Of a stretch of 64,000 nt of DNA, positions 1-10,930 are shown piece after piece. A program made the translations under genes and the position numbers. The notes under the pieces are model-generated. The model had not been told where the DNA came from. It made no database searches and saw only the letters and a program-made list of their open reading frames with translations. Position 1 is the stretch's first letter, and the number at the start of each line of letters is the position of its first letter. The DNA is from Prosthecodimorpha staleyi (GTDB lineage Bacteria > Pseudomonadota > Alphaproteobacteria > Rhizobiales > Ancalomicrobiaceae): contig NZ_JAHHZF010000008.1 of assembly GCF_018729455.1 (NCBI RefSeq), positions 1-64,000 on the forward strand. The letters are read 5' to 3'.

Positions 1-261
1 AACCGATTCAAGCTCTTGCGGCAAGTTGACGGCAGAGTGGGTCCCGGCTCTCCGCTTCGCTGCGGCCGGGAATGCGCCGGGAGATCGGCAACCGCTCGCG
101 GCTTCGGGTATTCCTCCGACACCGCCTACCCACCGTGCCGGTCAAACGCGAAGCCTAGCCGACCCGGGTCGGATTGCGGGCTATAGTGTCGGGGCGGGCG
201 GAGGCCCGTTGCGTCGCCGGTGGCGACGTCATCGCTGTTCAGACGGGAGCCGACGCCGCCG

Positions 262-693
262 ATGATCCGGATTTCGACCGCCATTCTGGCCCGAGTCCTG
301 CGGCACGATCCGGCCTACGGCCTGTCGACGCTGCATTTCGCCGACGGGGAACTGCGCGTGCCGCAGGTCGCGCTCGACCCCGGGGCCGGCGTGCGGATCG
401 CCATCGATGCGCGCGATGTGGCGCTGGCGCTGACGCGGCCGATGGATGTCTCGATCACCAACCGGCTACCGGGAACCATCGCGGCGGTCGAGCCCCTGGC
501 GCTGCCCTATGTGCGGGTCGCGCTCGATCTGGGCGCCACCCGGCTCGACGCGCTGGTGACGGCCGAATCGGTCGAGCGGCTGGCGCTGGAGCCGGGCTTG
601 CACGCCTGGGCGATGATCAAGACCGTGGCGATCGAGCCGGCCATGATCAGTCCGGCCGATCTGCCGCCGCCGCGTCCCTGGCCGTCTCCGTGA
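262..693 (+). CDS. Stand-alone TOBE-domain (molybdate-binding type) protein
   Basis: This 143-residue protein resembles only the C-terminal TOBE region of molybdate ABC ATPases; it has no Walker A, signature or Walker B motif. It aligns by eye with the tail of the ModC encoded 2.5 kb downstream: both share an AYGL core near the start, a GTIAA motif in the middle and a final KTV-x-(I/L) strand. TOBE domains bind molybdate or tungstate, so a small oxyanion sensor or buffer is plausible, but it may be a remnant of a second modC. I chose ATG at 262; an in-frame GTG at 220 adds 14 unconserved residues. Its 3' end overlaps the 3' end of the convergent ModE-like gene by 47 bases. Confidence 0.65.
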   Translation: MIRISTAILARVLRHDPAYGLSTLHFADGELRVPQVALDPGAGVRIAIDARDVALALTRPMDVSITNRLPGTIAAVEPLALPYVRVALDLGATRLDALVTAESVERLALEPGLHAWAMIKTVAIEPAMISPADLPPPRPWPSP

Positions 694-1099
694 TGGCGGC
701 CGTGGGGGGAACGGCCGCCTCGAAGCGCCAGTCCAGGCTGGCGACGATCTCGTCCAGCGCCCGGGCGGTGGTGGCGTTGGCCCGGCGCTCGGCCGAGCGG
801 TAGAGGGCGACGAGGCGGCGGCCGAAATCGGTCACCTCGGCGCCGGCCTGGCGCCGGCCCGGGAAGGTGTCGACCACCCGGCTCTCGAACATGCGGTTGA
901 GCGCGTCGACCATCAGCCAGGTCTTGCGGTAGGACTGCCCGAGCGCGCGACCGGCCCCGACGATCGAGCGTTCGCGGGCGATCATCTCGATCAGGGCGAT
1001 GTCCTCCGGGCCGATCCGGCCGCCATGCGGCAGGTCGACGGTCAGCGACACCCGCGCGGCGGCGGGTCCGGTCTCCGGCGTGGCATAGACGTCTCCCAT
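647..1099 (-). CDS. ModE-family winged-helix regulator lacking a TOBE domain
   Basis: This 150-residue protein matches the N-terminal DNA-binding half of ModE. It has a LysR-like helix-turn-helix (IEMIARERSIVGAGRALGQS, then a YRKTW segment) followed by a short wing and a basic, Arg/Ala-rich helix. Full-length ModE is about 260 residues and carries two C-terminal TOBE modules that bind molybdate; these are absent here. It lies 44 bases downstream of modA on the same strand, so co-transcription with modA and autoregulation through the modA/modB operator are likely. How it senses molybdate is unclear; the neighbouring stand-alone TOBE protein is a candidate partner (inference). ATG 1099 was chosen because homology begins just after it. 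Confidence 0.75.
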   Translation of the reverse strand: MGDVYATPETGPAAARVSLTVDLPHGGRIGPEDIALIEMIARERSIVGAGRALGQSYRKTWLMVDALNRMFESRVVDTFPGRRQAGAEVTDFGRRLVALYRSAERRANATTARALDEIVASLDWRFEAAVPPTAAITETARDAAAADRPD

Positions 1100-1143
1100 G
1101 GCGCCGACTATGCCGCGCCGGCCGGCGCCAGGGAAGCCGGCAT

Positions 1144-1926
1144 TCAATAGAGGACCGTGAAGCCCTGCTTCTCGTAGGCCTTGCGCGCGGCGGCCGAACG
1201 CATGAAGGCCAGGAAGGCGGTACCGTCCGCTCCCGCGTCCTTGACCAGGGTGGCCGGGTAGAGGATCGGCGTGTGCGATTCGGGCGGGAAGGTGCCGACC
1301 ACGGCGACATTCGGGTCGGCGGCTGCATCGGTCTGATAGACGATGCCGTAGGGGGTCTCGCCGCGCGAGACCAGCAGGAGCGCAGCGCGCACCGATTCGG
1401 CCTCCGCCAGCTTGCCCTTGACGCCGTCCCAGGCGCCGAGCTTTTCGAGCGATTCCTTCGCGTAGGTACCGGCCGGCACCGACGCCACCGCACCGATGGC
1501 AAGACGGCCGTTGCCGAGGAATTTGCCGAGGTCGAAGCCGGCCTTGATCTCGATCGGCTTGGCGACGTCCTTCGGGGCGACCAGAACGATGCGGTTGCCC
1601 AGGATATCGGACCGGGACGCCGGTTCGATCAGCCCCTTGGCGGCGGCATAGTCCATCCATTTCTGATCGGCGGAGACGAACACCTGGGCCGGTGCGCCCT
1701 GCTCGATCTGGCGCGCGAGCGCCGAACTGGCCGCGTAGGAGATCGCGACCTTCTTGCCGGTCTTTTTGGTGTAGTCCGCCGCGATCTCGTCGAGGGCGTT
1801 CTTCAGGCTGGCGGCGGCGAAGACGACCACGTCGCCGGATTGGGCGACGACCGGGCGGGACGGGATGGCGACGGCGACCGCCAGGGCGGCGAGACCGGCG
1901 ATCAGGGAGCGGCGCAGAATCGACAT
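1144..1926 (-). CDS. modA: Molybdate ABC transporter, periplasmic substrate-binding protein
   Basis: This 260-residue protein is of ModA size. An N-terminal signal peptide (basic start, hydrophobic core, Ala-rich cleavage region ending near residue 29) precedes the hallmark VVVFAAASLKNALDE segment of periplasmic molybdate-binding proteins. Later motifs fit the family, including IEQGAPAQVFVSAD and SRGETPYGIVYQTDA. It binds molybdate or tungstate in the periplasm and delivers it to ModB. A clear GGAGG-type ribosome site lies 8-12 bases upstream of ATG 1926. The gene is divergent from modBC across a 122-base intergenic region and is followed by the ModE-like gene. This divergent layout differs from the usual modABC operon. 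Confidence 0.95.
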   Translation of the reverse strand: MSILRRSLIAGLAALAVAVAIPSRPVVAQSGDVVVFAAASLKNALDEIAADYTKKTGKKVAISYAASSALARQIEQGAPAQVFVSADQKWMDYAAAKGLIEPASRSDILGNRIVLVAPKDVAKPIEIKAGFDLGKFLGNGRLAIGAVASVPAGTYAKESLEKLGAWDGVKGKLAEAESVRAALLLVSRGETPYGIVYQTDAAADPNVAVVGTFPPESHTPILYPATLVKDAGADGTAFLAFMRSAAARKAYEKQGFTVLY

Positions 1927-2016
1927 CGGGGATAGTCCTCCGGCAAAATCATCCGCGGCGGGCTGGATTCCGCCGGTCAGCTCTATACGATCGTGCACGG
2001 CTTGAGCCGGAATGCA

Positions 2017-2032
2017 ATATCGTTTGCGATAT
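2017..2032. promoter_or_regulatory. Palindromic operator between modA and modB
   Basis: A perfect inverted repeat, ATATCG-TTTG-CGATAT, lies 17 bases before the modB start and 91 bases from the modA start. ModE binding sites in other proteobacteria are AT-rich dyads built from TATA and CG elements, which this resembles. Its place in the divergent promoter, beside a ModE-like gene, makes it the best candidate for molybdate-responsive control of both transcripts. Binding is inferred. Confidence 0.55.
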
Positions 2033-2048
2033 AGGACGACCCGCCAGC

Positions 2049-2747
2049 ATGATCGAATTCAGTGCAGAGGAATGGACCGCGATCCTGCTCAGCCTGCGGG
2101 TGGCCGGGGTTGCGACACTGGCGAGCCTGCCGGTGGCGATCCTCGTCGCGGTCGTGCTGGCGCGCGGCCGCTTTCCCGGCCGGGCGCTGGTCGACGGCCT
2201 CATTCATCTGCCGCTGGTGCTGCCGCCGGTCGTGACCGGCTATCTGCTGCTCATACTGTTCGGGCGGCGCGGCCTGTTCGGGGCCTTCCTGGCCGAGCAT
2301 CTCGGCATCGTACTCTCCTTCCGTTGGACCGGCGCGGCATTGGCCGCCGCCGTGATGGGCTTCCCGCTGATGGTGCGCGCCATCCGGCTGTCGCTCGAAG
2401 GCATCGACCCGCGGCTCGAGCAGGCCGCCGGCACGCTCGGGGCGGGCCGGATCGCCACCTTCTTTCTGGTCACGCTGCCGCTGGCGCTGCCCGGCATCGT
2501 GGTCGGCGCCATCCTGGCCTTCGCCAAGGCGCTCGGCGAATTCGGCGCCACCATCACCTTCGTCTCCTCGATTCCGGGCGAGACGCGCACGCTCGCCGCG
2601 GCCATCTATGCCGCCACCCAGGTGCCCGGCGGCGACGCCCAGGCGTTCCGGCTGACGCTGGTCTCGGTGGTGATCGCGCTGATCGCCCTGGTCGTCTCCG
2701 AGGCGCTGCAGGCGCGGGCGCGCCGCCAGACGGGTTTGATCGCATGA
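2049..2747 (+). CDS. modB: Molybdate ABC transporter permease
   Basis: This 232-residue inner-membrane protein has about five to six hydrophobic helices, the first around residues 15-40. The EAA loop that docks the ATPase is visible as EQAAGTLGAGRIATFFLVTLP. Length and the LPLVLPPVVTGYLLL segment are typical of ModB. It forms the channel through which ModA-delivered molybdate crosses the membrane. Its stop codon overlaps the modC start (ATGA at 2744-2747), indicating translational coupling. The operator palindrome lies directly upstream. Confidence 0.95.
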   Translation: MIEFSAEEWTAILLSLRVAGVATLASLPVAILVAVVLARGRFPGRALVDGLIHLPLVLPPVVTGYLLLILFGRRGLFGAFLAEHLGIVLSFRWTGAALAAAVMGFPLMVRAIRLSLEGIDPRLEQAAGTLGAGRIATFFLVTLPLALPGIVVGAILAFAKALGEFGATITFVSSIPGETRTLAAAIYAATQVPGGDAQAFRLTLVSVVIALIALVVSEALQARARRQTGLIA

Positions 2748-3865
2748 TCCGCTTCGAGGCCGACCATCGGCTGGCCACCGGTGAGGCGGGGTTCCGGCTC
2801 GAGGCCCGCTTCGAGAGCGCGGCGGCGGTGACGGCACTGTTCGGCGCCTCGGGGGCCGGCAAGACCACCGCCATGCGCATGATCGCCGGCCTGATCCGCC
2901 CGGATCGCGGCCGCATCGAGGTCGACGGCCAGGTGCTGGTCGATACCGAGCGGGGCGTCTTCCTGCCGCCGCGGCGACGGCGGATCGGGCTCGTGTTCCA
3001 GGACGCGCTGCTGTTTCCGCATATGAGCGTGCGGGCCAACCTGATGTTCGGCCGCTGGTTCGCCCCGCGCGGCAGCCGGGCCGTCCCCTTCGAGCCGGTT
3101 GTCGCGACGCTCGGCATCGGCTCTCTGCTCGGCCGCCGGCCGGCCAGCCTGTCGGGCGGCGAGCGCCAGCGGGTCGCGATCGGCCGCGCGCTGCTGTCGA
3201 GCCCGCGGCTTCTCCTGATGGACGAACCGCTGGCCGCGCTCGACCGGCCGCGCAAGCTCGAAATCCTGCCGCTGATCGAGCGCCTGCGCGACGAATTCGC
3301 GATTCCCATCGTCTATGTCAGCCATGCGGTCGAGGAGGTGGCGCGGCTGGCCGGCCATGTCGTCGTGCTCGATCGCGGCCGGATCGCCGGCGAGGGGGCG
3401 CCGGATCGCGTCTTCGGGCTCGCCGCCACGGCCGGGGTCGACCGGTTCGATCTGGTCTCGGTGCTGACCGGTCGCGTCGATGCCTACGAGCCCGCCTATG
3501 GGCTGACGCGCATCGTCCATCCGGCCGGCACGCTGTGGCTGCCCGGACCCGCCGGCGAGCCGGGGCGCGAGCTGGCCATCGTGGTCCGGGCGACCGACGT
3601 GACGCTCGCCGCCGAACCGCCGCCGGCGCGGATGAGCGTGCGTTCGGTCCTTTCCGGCACGATCGCGGCGCTGCACCCGACCGATCAGGCGCTGGCCCGG
3701 GTCGAGATCGCATTGCCGGGCGGCGGCACGCTGGTCGCCTCGGTCACCCGCATGGGCCTCGCCGCGCTCGGCCTCGGCCCCGGCGACACGGTCCATGCCC
3801 TGGTCAAGACCGTCTCGCTCGACGAGCGGCCGGTCTTGGGCGCGGACGGGCCGTCGGCGGGCTGA
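2744..3865 (+). CDS. modC: Molybdate ABC transporter ATPase with C-terminal TOBE domain
   Basis: This 373-residue protein energises molybdate import with ModA and ModB. The Walker A motif GASGAGKTT is at residues 34-42, the ABC signature LSGGERQR at 136-143 and the Walker B RLLLMDEP at 155-162, followed by a D-loop. Residues from about 290 to the end form a TOBE domain, which binds molybdate and is paralogous to the orphan protein at the left end of the window. It is coupled to modB by a 4-base overlap. Only 24 bases separate its stop from the convergent obgE stop, and no strong terminator is visible there. Confidence 0.95.
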   Translation: MIRFEADHRLATGEAGFRLEARFESAAAVTALFGASGAGKTTAMRMIAGLIRPDRGRIEVDGQVLVDTERGVFLPPRRRRIGLVFQDALLFPHMSVRANLMFGRWFAPRGSRAVPFEPVVATLGIGSLLGRRPASLSGGERQRVAIGRALLSSPRLLLMDEPLAALDRPRKLEILPLIERLRDEFAIPIVYVSHAVEEVARLAGHVVVLDRGRIAGEGAPDRVFGLAATAGVDRFDLVSVLTGRVDAYEPAYGLTRIVHPAGTLWLPGPAGEPGRELAIVVRATDVTLAAEPPPARMSVRSVLSGTIAALHPTDQALARVEIALPGGGTLVASVTRMGLAALGLGPGDTVHALVKTVSLDERPVLGADGPSAG

Positions 3866-3889
3866 AACGGAGCGCCGAGAAGGTGCCGT

Positions 3890-6155
<2,266 letters not shown>

Positions 6156-6177
6156 TCCTGGATCCTCCGGACGGAGT

Positions 6178-6241
6178 GATGGGGGGCGAAAACGAGTTGG
6201 AGGGGGGATGGTGCCCCATCACCCCCTCCGTCGCCCCCATC
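6178..6241 (-). terminator. Long G/C-run hairpin downstream of rpmA
   Basis: A nested stem occupies the gap between rpmA and the GNAT genes. The outer arms are GATGGGGGGCGA and TCGCCCCCATC, and the inner arms GGAGGGGGGATGG and CCATCACCCCCTCC. There is no T-tract, so it is not a textbook intrinsic terminator. It may attenuate transcription or stabilise the 3' end of the rplU-rpmA mRNA so that ribosomal proteins are made in excess of ObgE. Confidence 0.5.
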
Positions 6242-6320
6242 CGGGGATTTCAGGAATTCAGCGGAGCTCTGATCCGCCGGGGTCTTGGGACACCGGCGGA
6301 AGAGAGGTCATCTCGCCGGG

Positions 6321-6593
6321 TTACTCCGCTGCTGCTGCCATATTCGGCGCAACGGATACGTAGGTTCGGCCGTTGGCTTTGGCTTGGAAGAGAACCTTGC
6401 CTTCGACGATGGCAAAAATCGTATGATCCTTGCCCATGTCGACGCCCTGGCCGGGATGCCACTTGGTGCCGCGCTGGCGCAGAATGATGTTGCCCGGAAT
6501 GACGGCTTCGCCGCCGAACTTCTTGACGCCGAGGCGACGGCCGTCGGAGTCGCGGCCGTTGCGGGACGAACCGCCAGCCTTCTTATGAGCCAT
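6321..6593 (-). CDS. rpmA: 50S ribosomal protein L27
   Basis: This 90-residue protein matches bacterial L27 throughout: [20 protein letters not shown] at the start, then [18 protein letters not shown] and the [16 protein letters not shown] core. Its N-terminal tail reaches the peptidyl-transferase centre. It lies downstream of rplU in the same direction with a gap of about 230 bases, and a GGAG ribosome site precedes the start. A long hairpin follows the gene. Confidence 0.98.
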   Translation of the reverse strand: MAHKKAGGSSRNGRDSDGRRLGVKKFGGEAVIPGNIILRQRGTKWHPGQGVDMGKDHTIFAIVEGKVLFQAKANGRTYVSVAPNMAAAAE

Positions 6594-6823
6594 GATCGAG
6601 CTCCTTCACTTCGTCTGCGGGCGGTCCGGCCGGTCTCGGCGGTCACGCATCCGCGGGTGGATAACAGATCGGCGCCACACTAGCCCCGACATTCGGATTC
6701 GACAACCCGCGCAAGGCGCGGATCGGGTCTCCGTTCTGCGCGCGCCCTCCCGGGAGAGCCGCGCAGCCGGAAGGCGAGGCCGGTCGCCGGATCCCTGGCC
6801 ATCGGGCCGGAACCCGTCCCGCC

Positions 6824-7126
6824 TCAGGCCGCGGCGATGCCGGTGATACGCACGACCGTCAGCTCCTGCCGATGTCCCTTCTTGCGCTTCCAGCTCTTGC
6901 GGCGGCGCTTGACGAAGGCGATCGTCTTGTCGCCGCGGGTCTGTTCGACCACGATGCCGGTGACGGACGCGCCCGCCACGAAGGGCGTACCGATTTCGGT
7001 GCCGACCATCAGCACTTCGCCGAAGGTGACGGTCTCGCCGGGAGCGGCTTCGAGCTTTTCGATGGTAACGACGTCTTCGGCGGCAACCCGATACTGCTTG
7101 CCGCCGGTCTTGATGACCGCGAACAT
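6824..7126 (-). CDS. rplU: 50S ribosomal protein L21
   Basis: This 100-residue protein starts [14 protein letters not shown], the invariant L21 N-terminus, and contains the [17 protein letters not shown] basic segment that binds 23S rRNA. ATG 7126 is certain from homology; a longer in-frame extension upstream is not part of the family. It is the first gene of the leftward rplU-rpmA block. A strong promoter and a hairpin lie in the roughly 250-base leader upstream. Confidence 0.98.
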   Translation of the reverse strand: MFAVIKTGGKQYRVAAEDVVTIEKLEAAPGETVTFGEVLMVGTEIGTPFVAGASVTGIVVEQTRGDKTIAFVKRRRKSWKRKKGHRQELTVVRITGIAAA

Positions 7127-7335
7127 TGTGTAGTCCCTGTCTGAACGGCTGCCCCGCAGGCTGCGAGGTTCCGTTTTGCTTCGCGCGTCCTTCGGCGCCG
7201 TCCCGGACCCTGGTGTTTCGCCCGCCCCCATGGGGCGATCGAAACGGGGTCGATCCGTCCGGTCGAGGCCGGCGGAGGAGAACGGACTTGACGGCCATGC
7301 CGGCGAACCGGCGGCCAAGCCTCGAACAGCGCAAT

Positions 7336-7400
7336 GAGCCGGGCTTGCGGCCCGGCTCTCGCGAATGGGGGCGTTATATCGAGGGATCGGCCGAAGTCAA
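7336..7400 (-). promoter_or_regulatory. rplU: rplU promoter and leader hairpin
   Basis: Read leftward, TTGACT (7395-7400) and TATAAC (7373-7378) are 16 bases apart, a good sigma-70 promoter. Just downstream, at 7336-7358, is a perfect 8-bp stem (GAGCCGGG/CCCGGCTC) with a 7-base loop, inside the predicted rplU leader of about 240 bases. The stem lacks a T-tract. It could be the 3' end of the phaR transcript or a regulatory leader element. The remaining gap between rplU and phaR holds no gene. Confidence 0.5.
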
Positions 7401-7525
7401 GGAATTCGGCCGGAATATCGACCGCGCTCGGCGTGATGCGGCCTGTGGCGAGGATGGAGACATTGCGGCGCCGGGACGGGTGTTGCCGCAGCGGGCCGGC
7501 GGGGGCCGGCGCCGCGCGACCGGCT

Positions 7526-8101
7526 TCAGCTCTTGCGCTCGGCGATGGCGTCGAGGCGGCGCTGCATGTCCTCCATCTGCTGCTTGAGGCGGTCGAGCTC
7601 GTTGGGCTCCGGCTTCTCTTCCGCGCGCGCCTTCGGAACCTCGGTGGCGGTGCCGGAAAAGGGCATGAACATGCGCATGGCGCGCTCGAACATCTCGGTA
7701 TTGCGCCGGACCTGGTCCTGCATCGCCTCGAAGGCATTGTTGCCGAAGGCCTGGGTCATGTGATCGCGCAGCTTGCCCTGTTCGCGGGTCAGGCTGTCGA
7801 TGGAGAATTCGAGGTAGCTCGGCACGAGGTTCTGCATGGAATCGCCGTAGAACCGGATCAGTTGCCGGAGGAAGGCGATCGGCAGCAGGTTGGTGCCCTT
7901 GTTCTCCTGCTCGAAGATGATCTGGGTCAGCACGGACCGGGTGATCTCGTCGCCCGACTTGGCGTCGAAAACCACGAAATCCTCTTCGCCCTTCACCATC
8001 TCGGCGAGATCCTCGAGCGTCACATAGGTCGAGGTGCCCGTATTGTAGAGCCGCCGGTTGGCGTATTTCTTGATTATGGTCGGTTCTTTGGTCTTGGTCA
8101 T
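7526..8101 (-). CDS. phaR: Polyhydroxyalkanoate synthesis repressor PhaR
   Basis: This 191-residue cytosolic regulator binds both PHB granules and DNA and represses phasin and pha genes. The N-terminal PHB/PHA accumulation regulator DNA-binding domain (KKYANRRLYNTGTSTYVTLEDLA, within about residues 8-70) is clear. A helical middle with SYLEFSIDSLTREQGKLRDHM and a C-terminal predicted coiled coil (residues about 165-188) follow. The start was placed at MTKTKEP because homology begins there; an upstream in-frame extension is poorly conserved. The gene is divergent from phaA-phaB, an arrangement typical of alphaproteobacteria. Confidence 0.95.
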   Translation of the reverse strand: MTKTKEPTIIKKYANRRLYNTGTSTYVTLEDLAEMVKGEEDFVVFDAKSGDEITRSVLTQIIFEQENKGTNLLPIAFLRQLIRFYGDSMQNLVPSYLEFSIDSLTREQGKLRDHMTQAFGNNAFEAMQDQVRRNTEMFERAMRMFMPFSGTATEVPKARAEEKPEPNELDRLKQQMEDMQRRLDAIAERKS

Positions 8102-8304
8102 CGCGGTCAGTCCAGCCCCCCGGGTCTCGACGAATTCGGTCTCGACGGATTCCAGTGATCGGCGTTCCTCGCTGGCGACGGCCCGCCCGGGCCATGCGGG
8201 CGATGCGGCACCGGCCGGCCGTCCGCCTTTGTGGCGATCCGGCCTGCCGAACCCTCCTCCCGATCGCCTGGATCGGGATCCCTCGGAGGTCCGGATGTCT
8301 GACA

Positions 8305-8334
8305 TTATGAAGTTTCTCTCGCAGGGGCCACAAA
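8305..8334 (-). promoter_or_regulatory. phaR: Candidate phaR promoter
   Basis: On the reverse strand, TTGTGG (8329-8334) is followed after 18 bases by CATAAT (8305-8310), a near-consensus -10. It lies about 200 bases upstream of phaR in the 458-base phaR/phaA gap, which holds no gene. No convincing paired CTGC/GCAG PhaR site was found beside it. Confidence 0.4.
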
Positions 8335-8443
8335 TTTTCTCGCGCCTGCGAAACCGTGCCGCTGTAGTCGGCCGCCTCGGGAGAACTGCGCATCGGTCGC
8401 CGCCCCCCGACGGATTGCTGACCTCAAGTCGCGGGACCTCGGA

Positions 8444-8472
8444 TTGACACCGGGATCGGCCATGTCTCTATT
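8444..8472 (+). promoter_or_regulatory. phaA: Candidate phaA promoter
   Basis: TTGACA (8444-8449), a perfect -35, is followed after 17 bases by TCTATT (8467-8472). It is about 90 bases upstream of the phaA start, in the divergent phaR/phaA region, and is the best promoter match in that gap. Confidence 0.55.
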
Positions 8473-8559
8473 GCGCGGGACTGCCGGATCGCCCTCGGGG
8501 ACCCCCTGCCGTCCGGCTTCTCGGATCAAGGACTTCAACCCATCTCGGAGGAACATGCG

Positions 8560-9735
8560 ATGGCTAAAGACGTCGTCATCGTCGCTGCCGCCCGCACCGC
8601 AGTCGGCAGCTTCAACGGTTCGCTGGCCAGCCTGCCGGCCCATCAGCTCGGCGCCATTGCGATCAAGGCCGCGCTGGAGCGGGCCAAGGTGGAGGCCGCC
8701 GAGGTCAACGAAGTCATCCTCGGTCAGGTGCTCGCCGCCGGCCAGGGCCAGAACCCGGCCCGCCAGGCCGCCATCGCGGCCGGCATTCCGAAGGAGGCGA
8801 CCGCCTGGGGCCTCAACCAGCTGTGCGGCTCGGGCCTGCGCACCGTCGCGATCGGCATGCAGCAAATCCTGACCGGGGATGCCGACATCATCGTCGCCGG
8901 CGGTCAGGAATCCATGTCGATGGCGCCGCATGTCGCGCATCTGCGCAACGGCACCAAGATGGGCTCGCTGGAGATGGCCGATTCCATGCTCCGCGACGGC
9001 CTGATGGACGCCTTCCACGGCTACCACATGGGCAACACCGCCGAGAACGTCGCCAAGCAGTGGCAGCTGACCCGCGCCGCGCAGGACGAGTTCGCGGTCG
9101 CCTCGCAGAACAAGGCCGAGGCCGCCCAGAAGGCCGGCCGCTTCAAGGACGAGATCGTCCCGGTCGTGATCAAGGACCGCAAGGGCGACAAGATCGTCGA
9201 CCAGGATGAGTATATCCGCGCGGGTGCGACGCTCGACGCCCTCGGCAAGCTGCGCCCAGCCTTCGACAAGGAAGGCACCGTGACGGCCGGCAACGCCTCG
9301 GGCATCAATGACGGCGCCGCCGCGCTGGTGCTGATGTCGGCGGAGGAAGCCGCCCGGCGCGGCCTGACCCCGCTCGCCCGCATCGTCTCCTGGGCGACCG
9401 CCGGCGTCGATCCGGCGATCATGGGCACCGGCCCGATCCCGGCCTCGCGCAAGGCCCTGCAGAAGTCCGGCTGGACGGTCGACGACCTCGACCTGGTCGA
9501 GGCCAACGAGGCCTTCGCGGCGCAGGCCTGCGCGGTCAACAAGGACATGGGCTGGAACCCGGACATCGTGAACGTCAACGGCGGCGCGATCGCGATCGGC
9601 CATCCGATCGGCGCGTCCGGCGCCCGCGTCCTGGTCACGCTGCTGCACGAGATGCAGAAGCGCGATGCCAAGAAGGGCCTCGCCACGCTGTGCATCGGCG
9701 GCGGCATGGGCGTCGCCCTGACGGTCGAGCGCTGA
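8560..9735 (+). CDS. phaA: Acetyl-CoA acetyltransferase (beta-ketothiolase)
   Basis: This 391-residue thiolase condenses two acetyl-CoA to acetoacetyl-CoA, the first step of PHB synthesis and of the ethylmalonyl-CoA pathway. The nucleophilic cysteine is C89 in NQLCGSG. The catalytic histidine lies in [13 protein letters not shown], and the second active cysteine in TLCIGGGMG near the C-terminus. Length and motifs match biosynthetic PhaA. A GGAGG ribosome site precedes ATG 8560. It is followed by phaB after 186 bases on the same strand, and a TTGACA promoter lies upstream. Confidence 0.97.
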   Translation: MAKDVVIVAAARTAVGSFNGSLASLPAHQLGAIAIKAALERAKVEAAEVNEVILGQVLAAGQGQNPARQAAIAAGIPKEATAWGLNQLCGSGLRTVAIGMQQILTGDADIIVAGGQESMSMAPHVAHLRNGTKMGSLEMADSMLRDGLMDAFHGYHMGNTAENVAKQWQLTRAAQDEFAVASQNKAEAAQKAGRFKDEIVPVVIKDRKGDKIVDQDEYIRAGATLDALGKLRPAFDKEGTVTAGNASGINDGAAALVLMSAEEAARRGLTPLARIVSWATAGVDPAIMGTGPIPASRKALQKSGWTVDDLDLVEANEAFAAQACAVNKDMGWNPDIVNVNGGAIAIGHPIGASGARVLVTLLHEMQKRDAKKGLATLCIGGGMGVALTVER

Positions 9736-9921
9736 TCGGGCGGGTTCTCCCGCACCGGGCTTCGACGGGGGTGGCGCCATCGTGCCGCCCCGTTCCAATG
9801 TCCGGCAATCCGATCCGCGACTTTCGTCGGACGCCTTTTGTCCGACGCCGAATTGCCACCTCGACAGTCCAAAGAGTGACCGGCTATTGACCGGCTCCGA
9901 TTTCTGAACGGGAGAAATGTC

Positions 9922-10647
9922 ATGGGTAGGGTTGCACTGGTCACGGGCGGTTCGCGCGGCATCGGCGCTGCGATCTCCAAGGCCCTCAAGGCCGCCGGCT
10001 ACAGCGTCGCGGCGAGCTATGCCGGCAACGACGAGGCGGCCGCCAAGTTCACGGCCGAGACCGGCATTCCGACCTACAAGTGGGACGTGGGCGATTTCGA
10101 CGCCTGCACGGCCGGGATTGCCAAGGTCGAGGCCGAACTCGGCCCGGTCGACGTGCTGGTCAACAATGCCGGCATCACCAAGGACGGCTTCTTCCACAAG
10201 ATGACCAAGGAGCAGTGGTCCGCGGTCATCCGCACCAATCTCGACGGCCTCTTCAACATGACCCGTCCGGTCATCGAAGGCATGCGGGCGCGCAATTTCG
10301 GCCGCATCATCGTGATCTCGTCGATCAACGGTCAGAAGGGCCAGGCCGGTCAGGCCAACTACTCGGCCGCCAAGGCCGGCGACATCGGCTTCATCAAGGC
10401 GATCGCCCAGGAGAACGCCTCCAAGGGCATCACCGCCAACGCCATCTGCCCCGGCTACATCGCCACCGAGATGGTCATGGCGGTGCCGGAAGAGGTCCTG
10501 AAGACCCGCATCCTGCCGCAGATCCCGGTCGGCCGCCTCGGTCAGCCCGAGGAGATCGCGCGCGCGGTCGTCTTCCTCGCTTCCGACGACGCCGGCTTCA
10601 TCACCGGCTCGACCCTGTCGGCCAACGGCGGCCAGTATATGGCCTGA
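9922..10647 (+). CDS. phaB: Acetoacetyl-CoA reductase
   Basis: This 241-residue short-chain dehydrogenase reduces acetoacetyl-CoA to (R)-3-hydroxybutyryl-CoA with NADPH. The cofactor loop GGSRGIG is at residues 9-15, and the NNAG motif is at 81-84. The active-site residues are in VISSINGQ (Ser near 133-134) and in the YSAAK motif (Tyr147, Lys151). The sequence is collinear with PhaB to the C-terminal GGQYMA. The start has a GGGAG ribosome site. The PHB synthase phaC is not in the window. Confidence 0.97.
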   Translation: MGRVALVTGGSRGIGAAISKALKAAGYSVAASYAGNDEAAAKFTAETGIPTYKWDVGDFDACTAGIAKVEAELGPVDVLVNNAGITKDGFFHKMTKEQWSAVIRTNLDGLFNMTRPVIEGMRARNFGRIIVISSINGQKGQAGQANYSAAKAGDIGFIKAIAQENASKGITANAICPGYIATEMVMAVPEEVLKTRILPQIPVGRLGQPEEIARAVVFLASDDAGFITGSTLSANGGQYMA

Positions 10648-10930
10648 CGGCGGCTGCGGGCCCGGTCCGCAACTGGGCTCCTGTCGCGGCAACCGCTCGC
10701 CCGGAAGGGCGGGTCGTTTCCGTGTCGGCCGGTTGGCCGGTACCATGCGATCGATCGGCCCGCTGCGGGGAGCCCCGCGGCGGGCCGACGCGTTTCGGCC
10801 GGCGAGCCGGCGCCGCCCGACGGCCGATCGTGACCGGGATCGGTCCCGTTCGGTAGCGGCATTGACCTCCCGTTGTGACTCCGTGATAATGCACCGCATC
10901 CTCATCTTCGGATCAGTGCGAGGGATACAC

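Noticed and set aside
26-265. Short forward frame at the left edge of the window
   Set aside because: Composition is Arg/Pro/Gly-rich with no motif and it overlaps the start of the TOBE gene in another frame; no partial gene is evident at the edge.
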